Shown here piece after piece: positions 1-21,000 of a stretch of DNA of 64,000 nt. The stretch's first letter is position 1; every line of letters starts with the position of its first letter. Source of the stretch: Dromaius novaehollandiae. Its lineage: Eukaryota > Chordata > Aves > Casuariiformes > Dromaiidae. A program made the position numbers and the translations under genes. Below the pieces are notes generated by a model. It worked only from the letters and a program-made list of their open reading frames with translations. It was not told the origin of the DNA and did no database searches. The DNA lies in NCBI RefSeq assembly GCF_036370855.1, contig NC_088103.1, forward strand, positions 8,929,404-8,993,403. Reading direction: 5' to 3'.

Positions 1-268
1 CTCTCTGAAATGATCAGTAGTGTATGTTATTTTCTGCAAGGATTTGAGAGCCTGAGCCAGATGACTTCCACAGTGAAAAAAGTTTTAAGTGGGTCTTGTT
101 TTGACATTCCAGGTGGTATATTAGCTGGGTTTTAACTTTATTTCAGAATAATCTTCTGGCACTTGGCCCATTGTACAGACTAATATTAAAGTGAAAATGG
201 AAACAATAGTTAAAAAGGAGTGGTTTGGTCTTGCAATACACTTAATGCACTATATCGCTATCGTATGA

Positions 269-8289
<8,021 letters not shown>

Positions 8290-8930
8290 CAGATTGTCTT
8301 AATTCCGAAGACATGGCTGATTGGGAAAAGCAGCACAGAAAGAGTAGCAGTGCTTTGGAAGAAGAGACAAAAGGTTTGACTTCTAAGCATTTTATGTATT
8401 AGTTATGTGTGGCTTTAAAAATACAAGGTTGAATTTATCTGGAAAAGCTTTCCGTTTGAATACTGTCCTGGATAGAAAAGGGATTTTTCCAGTGCTAACC
8501 CGTCTTCAGAAAACTGAAAAATGATGTTGTGACTTGAATGAAACTCATTACAAAGCTTGTCTTTAATATTAACATTGACAATCCAATTTGGCATATTTCA
8601 AAAATGTCCTTTTACCCATTACTAATTGGTTTCAATACCTGGAAAGCAGTTCATATTCTGAAAACGCTGCTGTGGTCAGGGAAAGACAGAGGAATACTAT
8701 ATTATAGGAACAGTGTTCTCTCGTGGATTTGGAGACCCTGATTAACAGCAAACACTTAACTGCTTTTCCAAAAGTATTAATGCTTCATTGTAAGAACATC
8801 TGATATTTCTTAGAAGAATCTGTTTTTTATTAAGCAGGAATATTTGAGGAATTATCAAATTGAATGTGTAAATATTGCTATAAGTATTTTTTTGAATTTA
8901 TTTAAATAAAAACAGAAGTACAACTTGATT
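8290..8930 (+). other. ECD: ECD 3' UTR
   Basis: A/T-rich non-coding sequence from the TAA to just beyond the AATAAA at 8905-8910. The end is inferred at roughly 15-20 nt after the signal; the exact cleavage site cannot be read from DNA. Confidence 0.75.
8905..8910 (+). terminator. ECD poly(A) signal AATAAA
   Basis: Canonical hexamer about 615 nt after the ECD stop, followed by a G/T-rich stretch (8935-8955). A second AATAAA at 9233-9238 could serve a longer 3' UTR. Confidence 0.75.
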
Positions 8931-11900
8931 GCAGGGGCTGTTTTTTCTTTGAAGGTATGCATAATTTCCTCAGTGCAATACCAGAAGTTCTTGGAGTTAA
9001 AGCATTTTCATAATAAGGCATTTCTTGAATTCTGTTATTGCTGAATGCTAGTATTGTGCCAGCAGTATATGAGCCCAGTCTGAACAGCTTTGTTATGTTT
9101 TAGTGAAAATGTAATTGGAAGTCATTCAGCACATTGCTTTCACGTGGACTGAAAGATCTTAAATCGGTTAAAGCTAAGCAGTAAACTATTCTTTCTAGAT
9201 ATGAGGTCTTAGCTTTAACAAGATAAACTTGAAATAAAATATATAGAAGTTTTTGCTGTACTTACCTGCAGGTAAGTAGGGGTATGGATCAGGTTTTTAC
9301 AAGTCTTGTCTTTATTTTTATTCCACACAACAATTAATCAAGTGTCTTAATTGTTAGAGAAGAAGCTCAGTGCTGAGGGTTTTTTGGGGGGAGGGGGTGT
9401 GGGGGGGGTTTGTATTCGATAAAGTAGTGTTCAGTTAAAACCTGATTGCTGATCCTGAAGGCGGAGCTAACTACTTTTAATGGACTAATTTATTTTTATT
9501 ACTATAAGTTTAAGTCTTAAGCTTGGGAGTCTGTTTAGTTGGAGTCTTTGTTTTAAGTTTTTGCATGTAAGTGTTGGCATTATTTTAAGTGGAAAAGCAG
9601 AATGTAGCAAAAGTTCCCTTCTGGGACTTGGACATTTGTTGGATGACAAGTATTAGTATGCAGCCGCCATGCCAACTGAATTTGATGAATGCACAGAAAG
9701 TATTCTTCAGAAGAGACACAGTCATAGTTTCGCTGGAATTCATGAAGCCTTTTGCCATTGAATGCTTCCTGACTTCTCTAGGGTCTATGCCCCTGTTTTT
9801 TTTTGTTTTTTTTGTTTTTTTAACAGATGGAGAGTATCTTTACTGATGCTTGCAAAATGCTCCAATATACTATTGTAAACATAGAGATTCCAATTCCATA
9901 TGTGAATGAACGTGGAGGAAGTAAAAATATGAAGGCTGTGTTACCTCTGCTTTTGTTCTCTGTGGATGTGGCAAAAGATACTTTGTCAAGAGTCCAGGGA
10001 GAATACTGAAATGCTGGACAGGATTGGAGATGAACAGCAAGAATTGGAAGGTGGAAAGACGTTCAATGAGTTTGGCCTGCAGAGGTAGCGAAGTAGACTG
10101 TGATCAGTCTAGAGATAACTACACTGGAAGTCTGGATAGCAGAGGTTCTCGACTCTAGGCAAAGATAATACCAGCAGTTACTGGTAGAAAGCAGGTAAAC
10201 TTGAACATTGAAAAAGGTGTATGTTTTATCAGGGAAGGTAACTAACACTGATGCTGCATAAAATTCTCCACTGATGAGTCGTTAAATCAAGATTGGATAC
10301 TTTTCCAAAAATAACTCCAGTTTCAAGAACACAGTCAAGTTTGAGCTCTCCTGTGGCCTGCACCATGCAAAAGGTCAGAATAGATCAAAGGACTCTTCCA
10401 ATGTAATATCTGGAGAAAACATCTAAGCTAATGTTCAGAACAAAGCTGCTCTTTTTGGAGGCACTTCAGCTGATCTTATTTCTTGGATAATGTGACTTTT
10501 GCATCAATCAGACTGTTATTTCTGTGAGGCTGTACTTATTCCAACTATTTACATTTGTTTAGCAGCTCCACAGCAGAGACCCTCAAGACTGCAGAATTAC
10601 TCGCGATAGCATTTGTCATCTAAGAATAAACACTTCCCCGTTGCCTCTTCCACTGCTTTGAAGTAACATAATAGGCATTTCTGCTTTTAATTTTGAAAGA
10701 GATTATTTTTAGCAAAGGAAGCCTGATGGTATTAATTAGGGTTGACAAGTGTAGTGTGATTCCCTTTCAGCAGTTTGCTGTCAAAGTTTCCATTATATGC
10801 TAAATTTGTTTAGCTAGAACTGCATTCCAGCACAATTTATTAACTTTGCTTGCTTGAGTATCTGCCTTTAGTACAGCCTTGTTTATCCTAGAACTTCTGA
10901 CCCTTCCCAAAAATGTAGCTTTCTTGTTTGTGGCTTGATCCCCTGGAGCCGCTGTTGTGAATAGAGTAGTTGTTGACTGGTGTGTTTCAAGCAGGAAAAT
11001 GAATAATAGATCTTTAGTCTTCCATGCATGCCATCCAAACCAATCCCAGGAGACAGCAGAGACCTTTAACTTGTTCAAACTGCTCTAAATACCTGGGCAG
11101 TTTGGCTGTTGGCTCTTCCCTCCACTCAGCTTCATGGAGTAGATAGGAGCCTAAGAAAGAGGGGCTTTATTTTCTCTGTGTTAATGGAGGGTGTACAGTT
11201 CATCTCAGAAGTCAGCAGCTCACAGGCTAGCCATGTTTTCAGCATGAGTTGTAACTCCTTTCTGGTCTGAGAGGAGATGTTGCCAAGCTGCCTTCCCTGT
11301 CCCAGGACGACTGGTATTTGACTATAGCTAGCTTACTGTTTGGGGCTGGATTTACATGCAAATGCAGTTTGGTGTCAGTGATATAACCTGCTATGTGAAG
11401 TCTCTGTGCTTGACTCTACCTCCTGCAAAAAAAAGTCTTCAAAATCCTGTTGTTAAGTGGATGTTGGCCTCCCCCATTGCCATGAAGGGTCACCTCCCTA
11501 AGAACACTTTCCTTCTGCCTTTCCTTTGTAATGCTGCGGTACAGGAGGAACAGTTACCTCCAGGGCATTTGTTATTTGCAGTGGTGGGAGAGTTATTTTT
11601 GTGAATGTTTGCACAGCTCTTGTGCAGCTGCTCATTTAACTCATGTGAGAAATCAGATTTTGTTTTCAATAGCAGCAGGAGTCAGTGCAGGCCTTTTGTA
11701 CCGTTTCGGGATCCCTGGGGATGCTGCAAAGGGTGCAGCAACAACCGCCCTCTTGCCGTTTATGTCTTCGGAGTGGAATGCAAGAGCATCTGTTCTGGCA
11801 GGTCTATGATGGAAAGTGATTTATTTTTTCAACTTTGTTTTATTCCCTCTAAGAAAATATCACCATGAGTGAGAAGGCAGTTGTGGTTCTCCACTTAAAT

Positions 11901-14900
11901 AATCAAACTGGGAGCTTCTTACAAGATGTGTTTCTCAAGAATATGAAAAGTCAGGGGTTTAGAAGCCTAAAACAACACTTTAGTCGATGCGTGGCAAGTG
12001 GTGTCTAAGCCATCAGCAAGATCACCACCTCGCAAGGATGGAGCTTTCCTTTTAGCAGTCTCCAGGTGCTGCTGGTGGATATCTGACTTCAGGGCAAATG
12101 CTGAAACTGCTATTGTGGTCATGTATCAGTTCATCTTGTGTGTGAATCCTTACAGTAATGTACAGGCAACCTGTCCTGTTGCAACGGGATAGAAACAACA
12201 TGTAGATTCAGGAATACAAGCTAGCTATGCTTCCAGGCTAGGAAACTATATGTTGGAGTGCAGCGACATGGAAACAGATATCATGAACAGCTTACAGGTT
12301 TCTGACGTAAAACTGTAGCTGAAAAGCCAAGTACTCCATGGAGGTAGAAGAACATCCCATTGCGCGTTTTTCCTGTATATGACGTGAGTGGGATTGCTGT
12401 TTAGAATAGAGCCTGTGCTTAAGCAGATCACCCCTTTCATGTGGATGTATAAAATTTTGCAAGGATCCAGAAGATCACACAAAGATGGGAAGTGAAGAGC
12501 AAAGCTCATGTGAAGGTAAATCTCAGTTTATTCAAAACAAAATAAGCAGGCTACTACCATTATTGTAGGCAGGAGGCAGAAAATGAGGTATTTCCAGTAA
12601 TGGCTTTTTAAATGTAATGGGGAAAAAAGGAGGAATGAAATCCAGTGGTTGTGGTGATGTTAATCTAAATTAGTTCAGTTACACTTTTTTTTTCCCAATT
12701 GATGAGGGTAATTAACCTACCTGCAGTTGCAAGGCCATACAGTTATAGGGTTCATGGAAACTGTATCCTCTTGACTGATAATGCTAATGGCTGAGACCTT
12801 GTTTAAGAGATTACAATTCTTTCCACCCCCTTTATTTTTTATGCATCTTTCTTGTCTCATTTTCTCTCAGTTTATTTTTCAGCAATAGTACTTCCTTTGA
12901 CTCTTCCAGTTTGCTCATGAAATGGAATATAATCCAACTTTGTCCTTCTCTATGCTGCATACTAACAGTAGTCATTTTTAACTACCGTATTTCCTCAGAG
13001 CATTACAACATACCCCTTGTGCCTGTGGAGACATGTCTTTTTACTAATAAAAAATCTCCAGATTCTTGCTATTCAGAGATCAGTGTTAGTGAATTTTGTG
13101 TGTGGTTTTGACTTGCTGATGCTGTAATCACACAAATCAGCCAACAATGTTTTCAAAAAAAAGTTGCGTAGCTGCTCGTCCTAGTCCAACAAATGTTTAT
13201 ATAGCAGCCTGACTGCAGTGTCTTCCCTACCCTTTATGATTTTGCAGCTTCCCATTCCTTAAAAGATCTTGTTGAGATTGTTAGCTTATTAATGTGATGT
13301 GCGAATTTGTTTCTGTCCCTATCCCAAATCATCTTTTTTTGTGCTTTCATTGATATACCAGTAAATTCTTCTGTCTCTCTTTGCAATCTCTCTACTTGTC
13401 TACTCTACAGTCTCCTCTGTGTTTCCTGCCATTAGAAAGACCTTACTGTCTATCATTCTTTCCTAGTCACTTTAAATCTTACTAAAAAATCTGTTCCTTA
13501 TCATTCTGCTATTGCTCTTGGTAGCTACATTTTGTTTAAACGTGAAGTTTTAGAGCAAATACGTTATGTAAAAGGTGCTACATATAGTCAAGTGTGAGAA
13601 GAAGTACTAGTGGAGGATTTTCTATCAGCATTTTGTGTTCTTGTGCTAATACTATTGTCAGAAAGTCAGTGCAGCTTTGTGTTTTTGCTCCTGTGTTTCT
13701 TATTTCAGACAGCTGATGCCAACTTCAGTGTCTCCTTTACGATGATGATTCTGGACATCACTGAGTGGATGCATCTGATTGCCTGCAGAATACCATTGAT
13801 GAGTTTTAAAGAAAAAGCGAGTTGCACAATTTCCAGTGCAGCAATCTAGCATCTTTTTTTAAGAGAAGGAGGTTTGGTGGTGTTCAGTCATTCCTAGGTA
13901 TATGTACTATCTCATGAATGACATCTGGCAGTATTTTTCCTTTACACAGCTGCTTGAGTTCTGTTGCTAAGTTGAAAGGTGAATGAGTTTTAAATAGGAA
14001 CTGGAGCCCGGGACTGCTGAATTCATTTCAGCAGTGCTTCAGACTGAAGCACAGAAACAATATTTGTGTAATTACAAGTTGTTCTGACAACCTAGCCCCT
14101 ACAGCTGCCAAAGCTGAACTGCTTGTGGTTGCCTGAAAAGTGGCTTTAGCGCAGTCATGTTGTCAGGGCATTCCATCAATTGCTCATGTTCTCTCAGGCT
14201 GAATGTTAGATTCAGTGTCTGCGGTGTCTCGAAGCATGTTTTAACGTGAAGCATCCCTTGCCACAAGAGCTTCCTCCTTGACCCGTAACGCCGAAGTCAG
14301 ACTCCCTGCCATTCACGATGGATGAGCACCCCTGTTGGTAGGAGAATGTGACCTTTCCAGGCATCAACAGAGCAGTCTGAGTTGATGGGAGAGCGTGTGG
14401 TTAGTGCAGCAAGTATTCACAGTCCACACCATTTCCAAGAAAGGTTTTTCTGAGCTTCCTCACTCAGAGATGGACAAGTTGTGTCGTGTGGTTTGGTTAC
14501 TTTAATCCTCTGCTGGCACTTGTTGGAGATAAACATAACTTTTATGCCCTGCTGCTTTTGGCCGGTAGGCAGAATGCTGCTCTGAACCTGACTGCATTTC
14601 TCTCTGTAAAGCTATTTCAGATTAATCCCATCACTGTTATTACATTATGGCTGCCCATGTCTCCTGCTGACTGGTAATACTGATACAGTGTAAACAACAG
14701 GATAGCACTGTGAGCGGCAGCAGACAGCGTGGTTCCCACAGGCTGACTGCGTTTCTGTGGCAGACCTTGCTGTAAGTCTAAGCTCCTGCACTCCCTAAAA
14801 GCAATGGAGTTTCTGTGATTTATACAAACCAAGAGGAATCCTTGATACATGTCCTTTTGAGAGAATTGTGTTGCTAAGTCCTTTTTTCTTGTCTGATATC

Positions 14901-17560
14901 TTTTACGTGGAAAGTAAGCAATCCTGCTGCATTTTGACAAAAGAGCATCTGTTGGAGAATTGCCTGTTTCTTTTTCCAGGCGACCTGCCTTTGGGGAGCA
15001 TGTTCTGTCTTGACTGCAGTGAGTTTTGCTCAGGCTTCAGCCAGATTCTTGAGGCAAATTCAAGTGAGAACAATGTTTCTCATCTTGTTTTTTCTGTCCT
15101 GTTTTTAACTGGTATATTGCCTATAGTCACTACTCTTTGTTAATGTCAGGAATAAAGACCAGCATTATTGTTTCGTACCTACGTCAAAAAGGTATGGATT
15201 AAGGAGTTTTTAAAACAGTTTAAAATTTGAGGCCCTTTAAAAGATTTGATGAGAGTAGTGTTTTGGAGTTGTTCTTGCCCTAAAAATAGTATTTAAGTAG
15301 ATTGAAAAGACTTTTTTCTAATTGATAATTAAAGGGAACATGCAGACTTTTTAAGTGGTCTGTGTTTCGAAAGGTGAGTCACAGAAGAAAATTAATGAGA
15401 CAGTTAGCTTTGTTTTTCCTCTAACAACAAACAAGAACAAAACAGGTGGTGAATAATGAAATCTGAGAAAGCCTGGTGTATATATAGAGAGAGTATGAGC
15501 CAAGACCTGCAGCTCTCAGGGCAGCAGTAATGCTCTCAACTGGTGTGGCCAGCTTGCCACGGGCTGTGTCCTGAAGTCATTTTGGTGCCACAACAGCCCA
15601 AGTGGACATCCTACCAAAACAGTTCCTTGTCAGCAGCATAGAGGAGACAATTTTGAAGGAGCTCATGTCAGTCAGTCAGTATTCTTTCTCTTTTAATTAG
15701 CACCCACTGATAATGTTGCGTGTCAACATTAAAAAAATACTTTTTGATAAGCAGAGCAACTCAGTGTTTCCAGTCAAACACAGATAAATTTTCTCTAATA
15801 CTGAATCAGGTCACACTACAGCTGATTGACAAACACTGCTGTAAATTAAAAAACAAAACAAAATAAAAAATCCAAGGAATTGCACACTGTAAAAGTTCAA
15901 ATTCTCAAAAGCTCAAATTGCTGGAGAAGTCACACAGCCACTCCTCCTTTCTGTTGCGTGTACTACTTTTTGCTCCTTTCACTTCCTAGTTTTTTCTCTG
16001 CTACTGGGGGAGCAGATTGTGTGTGGATATTCAAAGAGAAAAACACTGAAATACACAGAGGTGGAAGTCCTACATTGGAAGCACATTACTCAGATTGCAT
16101 TAGTGAAATACCTAGGGGCAAGTTGGGAAGGCGTTAAGGAGAACTAGGAAGGGGCATGAGAAGCAGGAGTATTGGTTGGTATCTAACTCTTTAATCTTCT
16201 ACTGCAGACAAGGGGAAGAAAGGAATGAAGCTGAAAACAAGAGAACAGCAGATTCCAGAAATCAGAGAGAGAAAAGAGATAAATGTTGGAGAATTATAAT
16301 GACATGATGGGAGAGGAAGCAGGAGGAACTACCACAGAGTGAGGCAGCAAGACACATTTCAAAGAAAACTGGATGCAGGAGCGTTGCAGTTAAGTTCAAT
16401 GGTGTGTAGGCTCATTAGGTATATCTAGCTGGGTTGAGGGGAGGAAGCAATGCCTTTGTCCGTACCTGAGTACATTCTTATCAGGATTCTAGTTCATAGA
16501 CATGAAAGGCATGCTCCAGCATGTGGCTTTTATTGGCTGAGTTAGCGATGTTGGGAAAGGTGCTTGCACATGCCACCATGGCCTGAAGGAATCCCCTCCC
16601 TTTCCTCCTAAAGTAAAATTAACCTGAGGAAACAAAGCATGCCTGACATGTGAGAAAACCCTCTTTTTACTTACTGATCAGATGTTGTGACCCCAAATTT
16701 TTACCATTGTTCACCTCCGATGAATCCTAATGATAACAGTCAACGATATATTCATGTTTCCCTTTCAAGTATCTGTACTGATGGGTTTGCAATCTTGGCA
16801 TTTGAACTTTGCCAAGCAGGCAGAAAGGAGTGTCAGCTTGAATCGGTAGCAGATCAAACACCCTTCCATCTGTCTCTGTAACTTGGCTTTCCTTGCCCAG
16901 GCTGTCTTTGTCATTCTCTCTCTAGAGAAGTGATGCCATTTCACTGGTAAAACAAGACCAACTCTCTCCAGGCAAGCCACAGACTGTTGGCACAGGGTAA
17001 GAGGCGTTATGCCTTCCAGGAATGTTCTCTGTCAGAAGTGCAGTCCTTTATTGCAGCAGTTTCTCTCACCTTTCTATTATTTGGAGTCTTCTAAATGCTC
17101 ATATTTAGGCTTTGCTCTTCTGTTCCCTACCACCAGGCAGCTCTGTTTGCTCTTCCTTGGGATGGAAATATTATGCTCTGTCTTACTGCTGGGGGAAGTG
17201 GTGCTTCCAGAGATGTTTTTAGCTGTTCAGATATATCATAAAAGTAAGAACCCATTTAGCATTTGCAAAAGATTAGGATATTTTTATATGAAACTAGAAG
17301 ATTTAATGGGAAGGGGAACAGAGGAAGGAGAGCATGCCAGCTGTGGCTTTTCAACTGTGTTTTTGATAGTTCTTCCAAATCTATATGAATGCCAGCACTG
17401 AAAGGCCACACTCCCGTAGTTTTTTTTTCTGGAAAAACTGTAGGTTCAAATATCCATCCAAGACTTCCAGATGGGTAAAATGGAGAAAGGTGAGACACAG
17501 CTCTGCCAGGGACCACTGTGCTGTTGCTTGGTGGGCAACACCAGCAGCTGGTCACAATAT
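8931..17560. other. ECD-NUDT13 intergenic region, no supported gene
   Basis: Between two converging 3' ends. It contains the alternative AATAAA at 9233, a 16-nt perfect palindrome at 9261-9276, the G-rich tract at 9377-9408 and scattered A/T tracts. The open frames present (for example 14617-14940 minus, 107 codons; 17009-17401 plus, 130 codons) show no recognisable domain, no family similarity and no exon-like borders. I see no tRNA, snoRNA or recognisable transposon ends. Confidence 0.6.
9377..9408 (+). other. G-quadruplex-forming tract downstream of ECD
   Basis: Four G-runs on the plus strand: 9377-9379 (3 G), 9386-9391 (6), 9393-9397 (5), 9401-9408 (8), with loops of 6, 1 and 3 nt. It lies about 0.45 kb after the main ECD poly(A) signal. 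Confidence 0.6.
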
Positions 17561-17584
17561 GCTTGGTGCTCTGGAATTAAGAAT

Positions 17585-17590
17585 TTTATT
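17585..17590 (-). terminator. NUDT13 poly(A) signal (minus-strand AATAAA)
   Basis: TTTATT on the plus strand reads AATAAA on the minus strand, about 240 nt after the NUDT13 stop. Implies a short 3' UTR ending near 17565. Confidence 0.65.
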
Positions 17591-17825
17591 GTGTATAAAT
17601 TGCAAGTCTGGGGATCTCAAAGGTGATCGATCCACTGTAGATGGGGTTGTATGAGGATGATCAGGGTAGAAATGGCTTTGTAGGCTTGTGTGTCTTAGGG
17701 TGAGACAGCCATCAGTGTAGTGCCATCCCCACTGTAGCATAGATTTTGTCTTCAGTAGCTTGGAGTTTTTCATATAGAGCTTTTGTAATTTTGGTAAAAT
17801 TGCAGACTTGATTAAGTCATTGTGC

Positions 17826-18020
17826 CTAAGCTGTCCGGGAAGTCTGCTGCTTAACCCACTCCTGAATCAGATGGTGAGCAACGGCCTGCTTGGGAGGGAA
17901 CCAGGGTAAAAAACTACCATCCTCTTGTTTTGAAGGTCTGGGGTCTCTCTTGAGAGCCTCCATGATTTCTTCCAGGCCAAACCAACGGGCTGCCTCCAGT
18001 TCCAGGCTGTTCATACTGAT
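17826..18020 (-). CDS. NUDT13: NUDT13 terminal coding exon
   Basis: Acceptor CTTCCAG, 64 codons plus TAG. Encodes ISMNSLELEAARWFGLEEI and the conserved end FPPKQAVAHHLIQEWVKQQT. Confidence 0.95.
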   Translation of the reverse strand: MSMNSLELEAARWFGLEEIMEALKRDPRPSKQEDGSFLPWFPPKQAVAHHLIQEWVKQQTSRTA

Positions 18021-21000
18021 CTGGAAGCAATTCAGAGAGTACCAGTTGCTTAAATCAGATGTAAATGTGGCCAGCAGTCCCTTGCTTATTCTTGTACCTG
18101 CAAAGATCCCAGGCTGTAATGCCCAGAGTGCTTAATCTACTCCTGAATTAAGTGCTGATGCCAAAGGGATATTACTGATCACCAATGTTCTGTGGTCTTG
18201 GTTTCTGTAGGAAAGCTCTAAATCAGGTAGCCCTATTCCATCATAGCATTGGCCTACACAATACCACTGGCTGAATACAATCATTAACACAGCAGAAACT
18301 GCATGTCTCACTGGGAAGGTGATATTGATACTAGACGGAAGTCTCATCTGCCAGATTCAGAGAAGAAACACAGGTGTGTTGGGCTCTGGGCTTGGATTCA
18401 TACAGTGACCTGGGCAAAATCTGGCACACTGCAACAGAAGATGTTGTTTTTAAGCTTGTTTTTCACTTATAGAAAACTGACTGAAAACTGCATTGAGAGA
18501 GGATTTGACACTTTCCAAACTAAAGTCTGTGGACTGAAAGGGACTTCACTGTGTAAAGTGAATAGTGAAATGCCTCAGGGGGACTGCTCACCTCAGTCTG
18601 CTGTGCCCTCACCAACACGTGACACGCTATCATTAAGCAGCTACTGGGAAGTGGCCAGTGCTGAGACGCTGAATACCGGAACGACTCCACCTCCAGGCCC
18701 ACCTCCTCTGCCACCTCTCGTCGGACTGTCTCCTCCACGGTTTCACCTGGAAACAACCAAAGGTAGGCAAGGGCAGCCTGGCCTCAGAGCTGTGAACCGT
18801 GGCAAGGGAACGTAGGCACGCTCATTTCTTAGGTGTTCCAGCCCTGACTGCTCAAGCACAAGCAAGATCTCTGGCTGTGCTGACCTAGGAACACCTCTGT
18901 CAGCAGGGTACAGAATTGAATCCATCAACAATGTATACCTGCCTTAAAGGGAGGCACTGGGGACATGAGCTGGTTTTGCACATGTACAGGACATAGACAG
19001 AACAATGCTGCCCCTCTTCATCATTTTCCTTTTTAAGCTATTTTCCCTCCCATAATAAGTATTTTTTTTCAGCCAGTCCGCACTAGACACAGAGCAGACT
19101 AAGAAGCGTCCTGGGCTCTACTTGAGGAGTGTTTTATTTGTATTTAGTATCAGAGACTGGAGCAACTGATAAACACCCCATAATTTTCCCATTCACTTCA
19201 GATACATAGAGCAACTTTTGAGTTCTATCTGAATGGCAGCACTGATCTATTTAGTTCTAACACCTTTTCCCCTGATATTGCCTATGTGCCCATCCCCTAA
19301 ACAGGCCTGCAGTTGGTGTCCCACAGTTCTGCCCCAAGCCCTGCCTGTCTGGGGCCACAGCGCTGGTCAGGGACTGCCTCACCTATGTCACAGAAGCCTG
19401 ACAGAGCGGTGTACATCCCCGGAGGAAATGACGGCTGTCGTGCAAGGAGGCACCGGCTCCCATCAGAGACCATGGTGATAACCACTGGAGACATCTAGCA
19501 AAGGCATCAAAAAGCAAAGCAAGGAGTTCAGACCAAACAAGTGAGTGCAGACTGTTGCTTTTCCTAGCCAGTTGGAGGTCACTGGGTGAACACTAAAGAA
19601 AAATTGCCCAGCTACACAGAAAACACTCCTGCTGCCTTTTACAGATTCCCCTCCCTGCGGCCCAGCAGTGGTGGCTTGTCACCACAGAGACCTTGTGTTG
19701 CTTACCTTGCTGTTCAGATGCTCACCTGGGGATAGTAAGTTATTCCACTGGCATGGCAGACACGCTTGCTGCCAGCTACGTTTTTCTGAGTGGGCTGTCC
19801 AGTTTTGCTACAATACTGGTGGGAATCATGCCACCGGAGAAGGCCCTGGGCCTGTGAATACCAAGAGAGGAATGCAAAGCAATTTACACTAGGGGCAAGG
19901 AAATGATTCGAGGCAGCCTCCCTGAGTGATACTTTGCTGTGTTCTGCCCAGCATGCAGTTACATGGATAAGCTGTGATCGCGTTTGGAAGCCTCAGAAAT
20001 GTGTATGAAATACAGGCATTGCTTTGAAAAAAGGTTGATTCTGCAGGCAGTATTTCATGCTTCTTTAGCATCCAAATTTCAGCATGTTAAGGGGAGGTGA
20101 GGGAAGAGTTGTTCCATACTGGGCTGCAGCGGCGGCAGTAATGGGAACTGAACTACTCTAAGTAGTCTCCAAACCCGACTGGCTTCTTGAAGTATAGCCC
20201 AAGCACCACAGACAGTATCCAGCAGGAAGAGAAACATGAGCTATTTCCACTTATGGGTAAGGGCAGCTGATTTCCACACGCAAGTCTTTTCATAGGGCTT
20301 CCAAACATAGGACATCTGCAGAGTAACCACTTATACGGGAGCAGTTTTAAAAGAGCAGCTCTGAGATAAGATCTGTAGGTTCCTTCTTGAACTTCACTTG
20401 GCCAGGAAGATTACTGAAAATTGGTGCCTGATAGTTATTAAGCTGGGAACAGACTGGGATTGTTATGACTACCGCAACTGGTAAGATGACTGTATTTCAC
20501 ATTGGCCATATAGCAGGTTAATGCTGAATGGCTAATTACTGCAGCCATTTGTAAGCCACTTGTCTCTTTCCATTGCATCTTCCTTTCGGGATGGCAAATT
20601 TGAGAAAGCTGCTGTAATTTATAGTGTGTTTTGTACCTAGTTCACTGAGAAGGTACAGTAGGTACTTCCACAATACATGCTAAATCATAAAACTAATATG
20701 GGAGATAAGGAAAAGGGTTGATGTGAGAAATCATAACTTCCTACAGTAAAAAAATCCTGTGCCATACCGAGGCCAGCAAAGGAGAATCCTTCTCATCTAC
20801 TACAAAGAGAGCCTTTCGTAAGTCAGTAAATGATCCCTTGAGTTCAGACTCAATGACCGATTTCTCCAAGGTGCCTGTAACAAAATAAATCTCTGATGTC
20901 ATAAATTGCAGTCACTATCCCAACTTTACACCCCTCATTGTTCCGGTACACAATTTCTGGAAGTTCCCATGGAAATGACATCACATCAGTGGTTACACAT

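Noticed and set aside
17009-17401. 130-codon open frame downstream of NUDT13
   Set aside because: Starts with an ATG but encodes no recognisable domain; length is within chance expectation for 64 kb read in six frames.
18303-18815. 170-codon open frame on the plus strand
   Set aside because: It lies antisense over NUDT13 coding exon 7, whose Nudix box explains the open frame; no start context or homology of its own.
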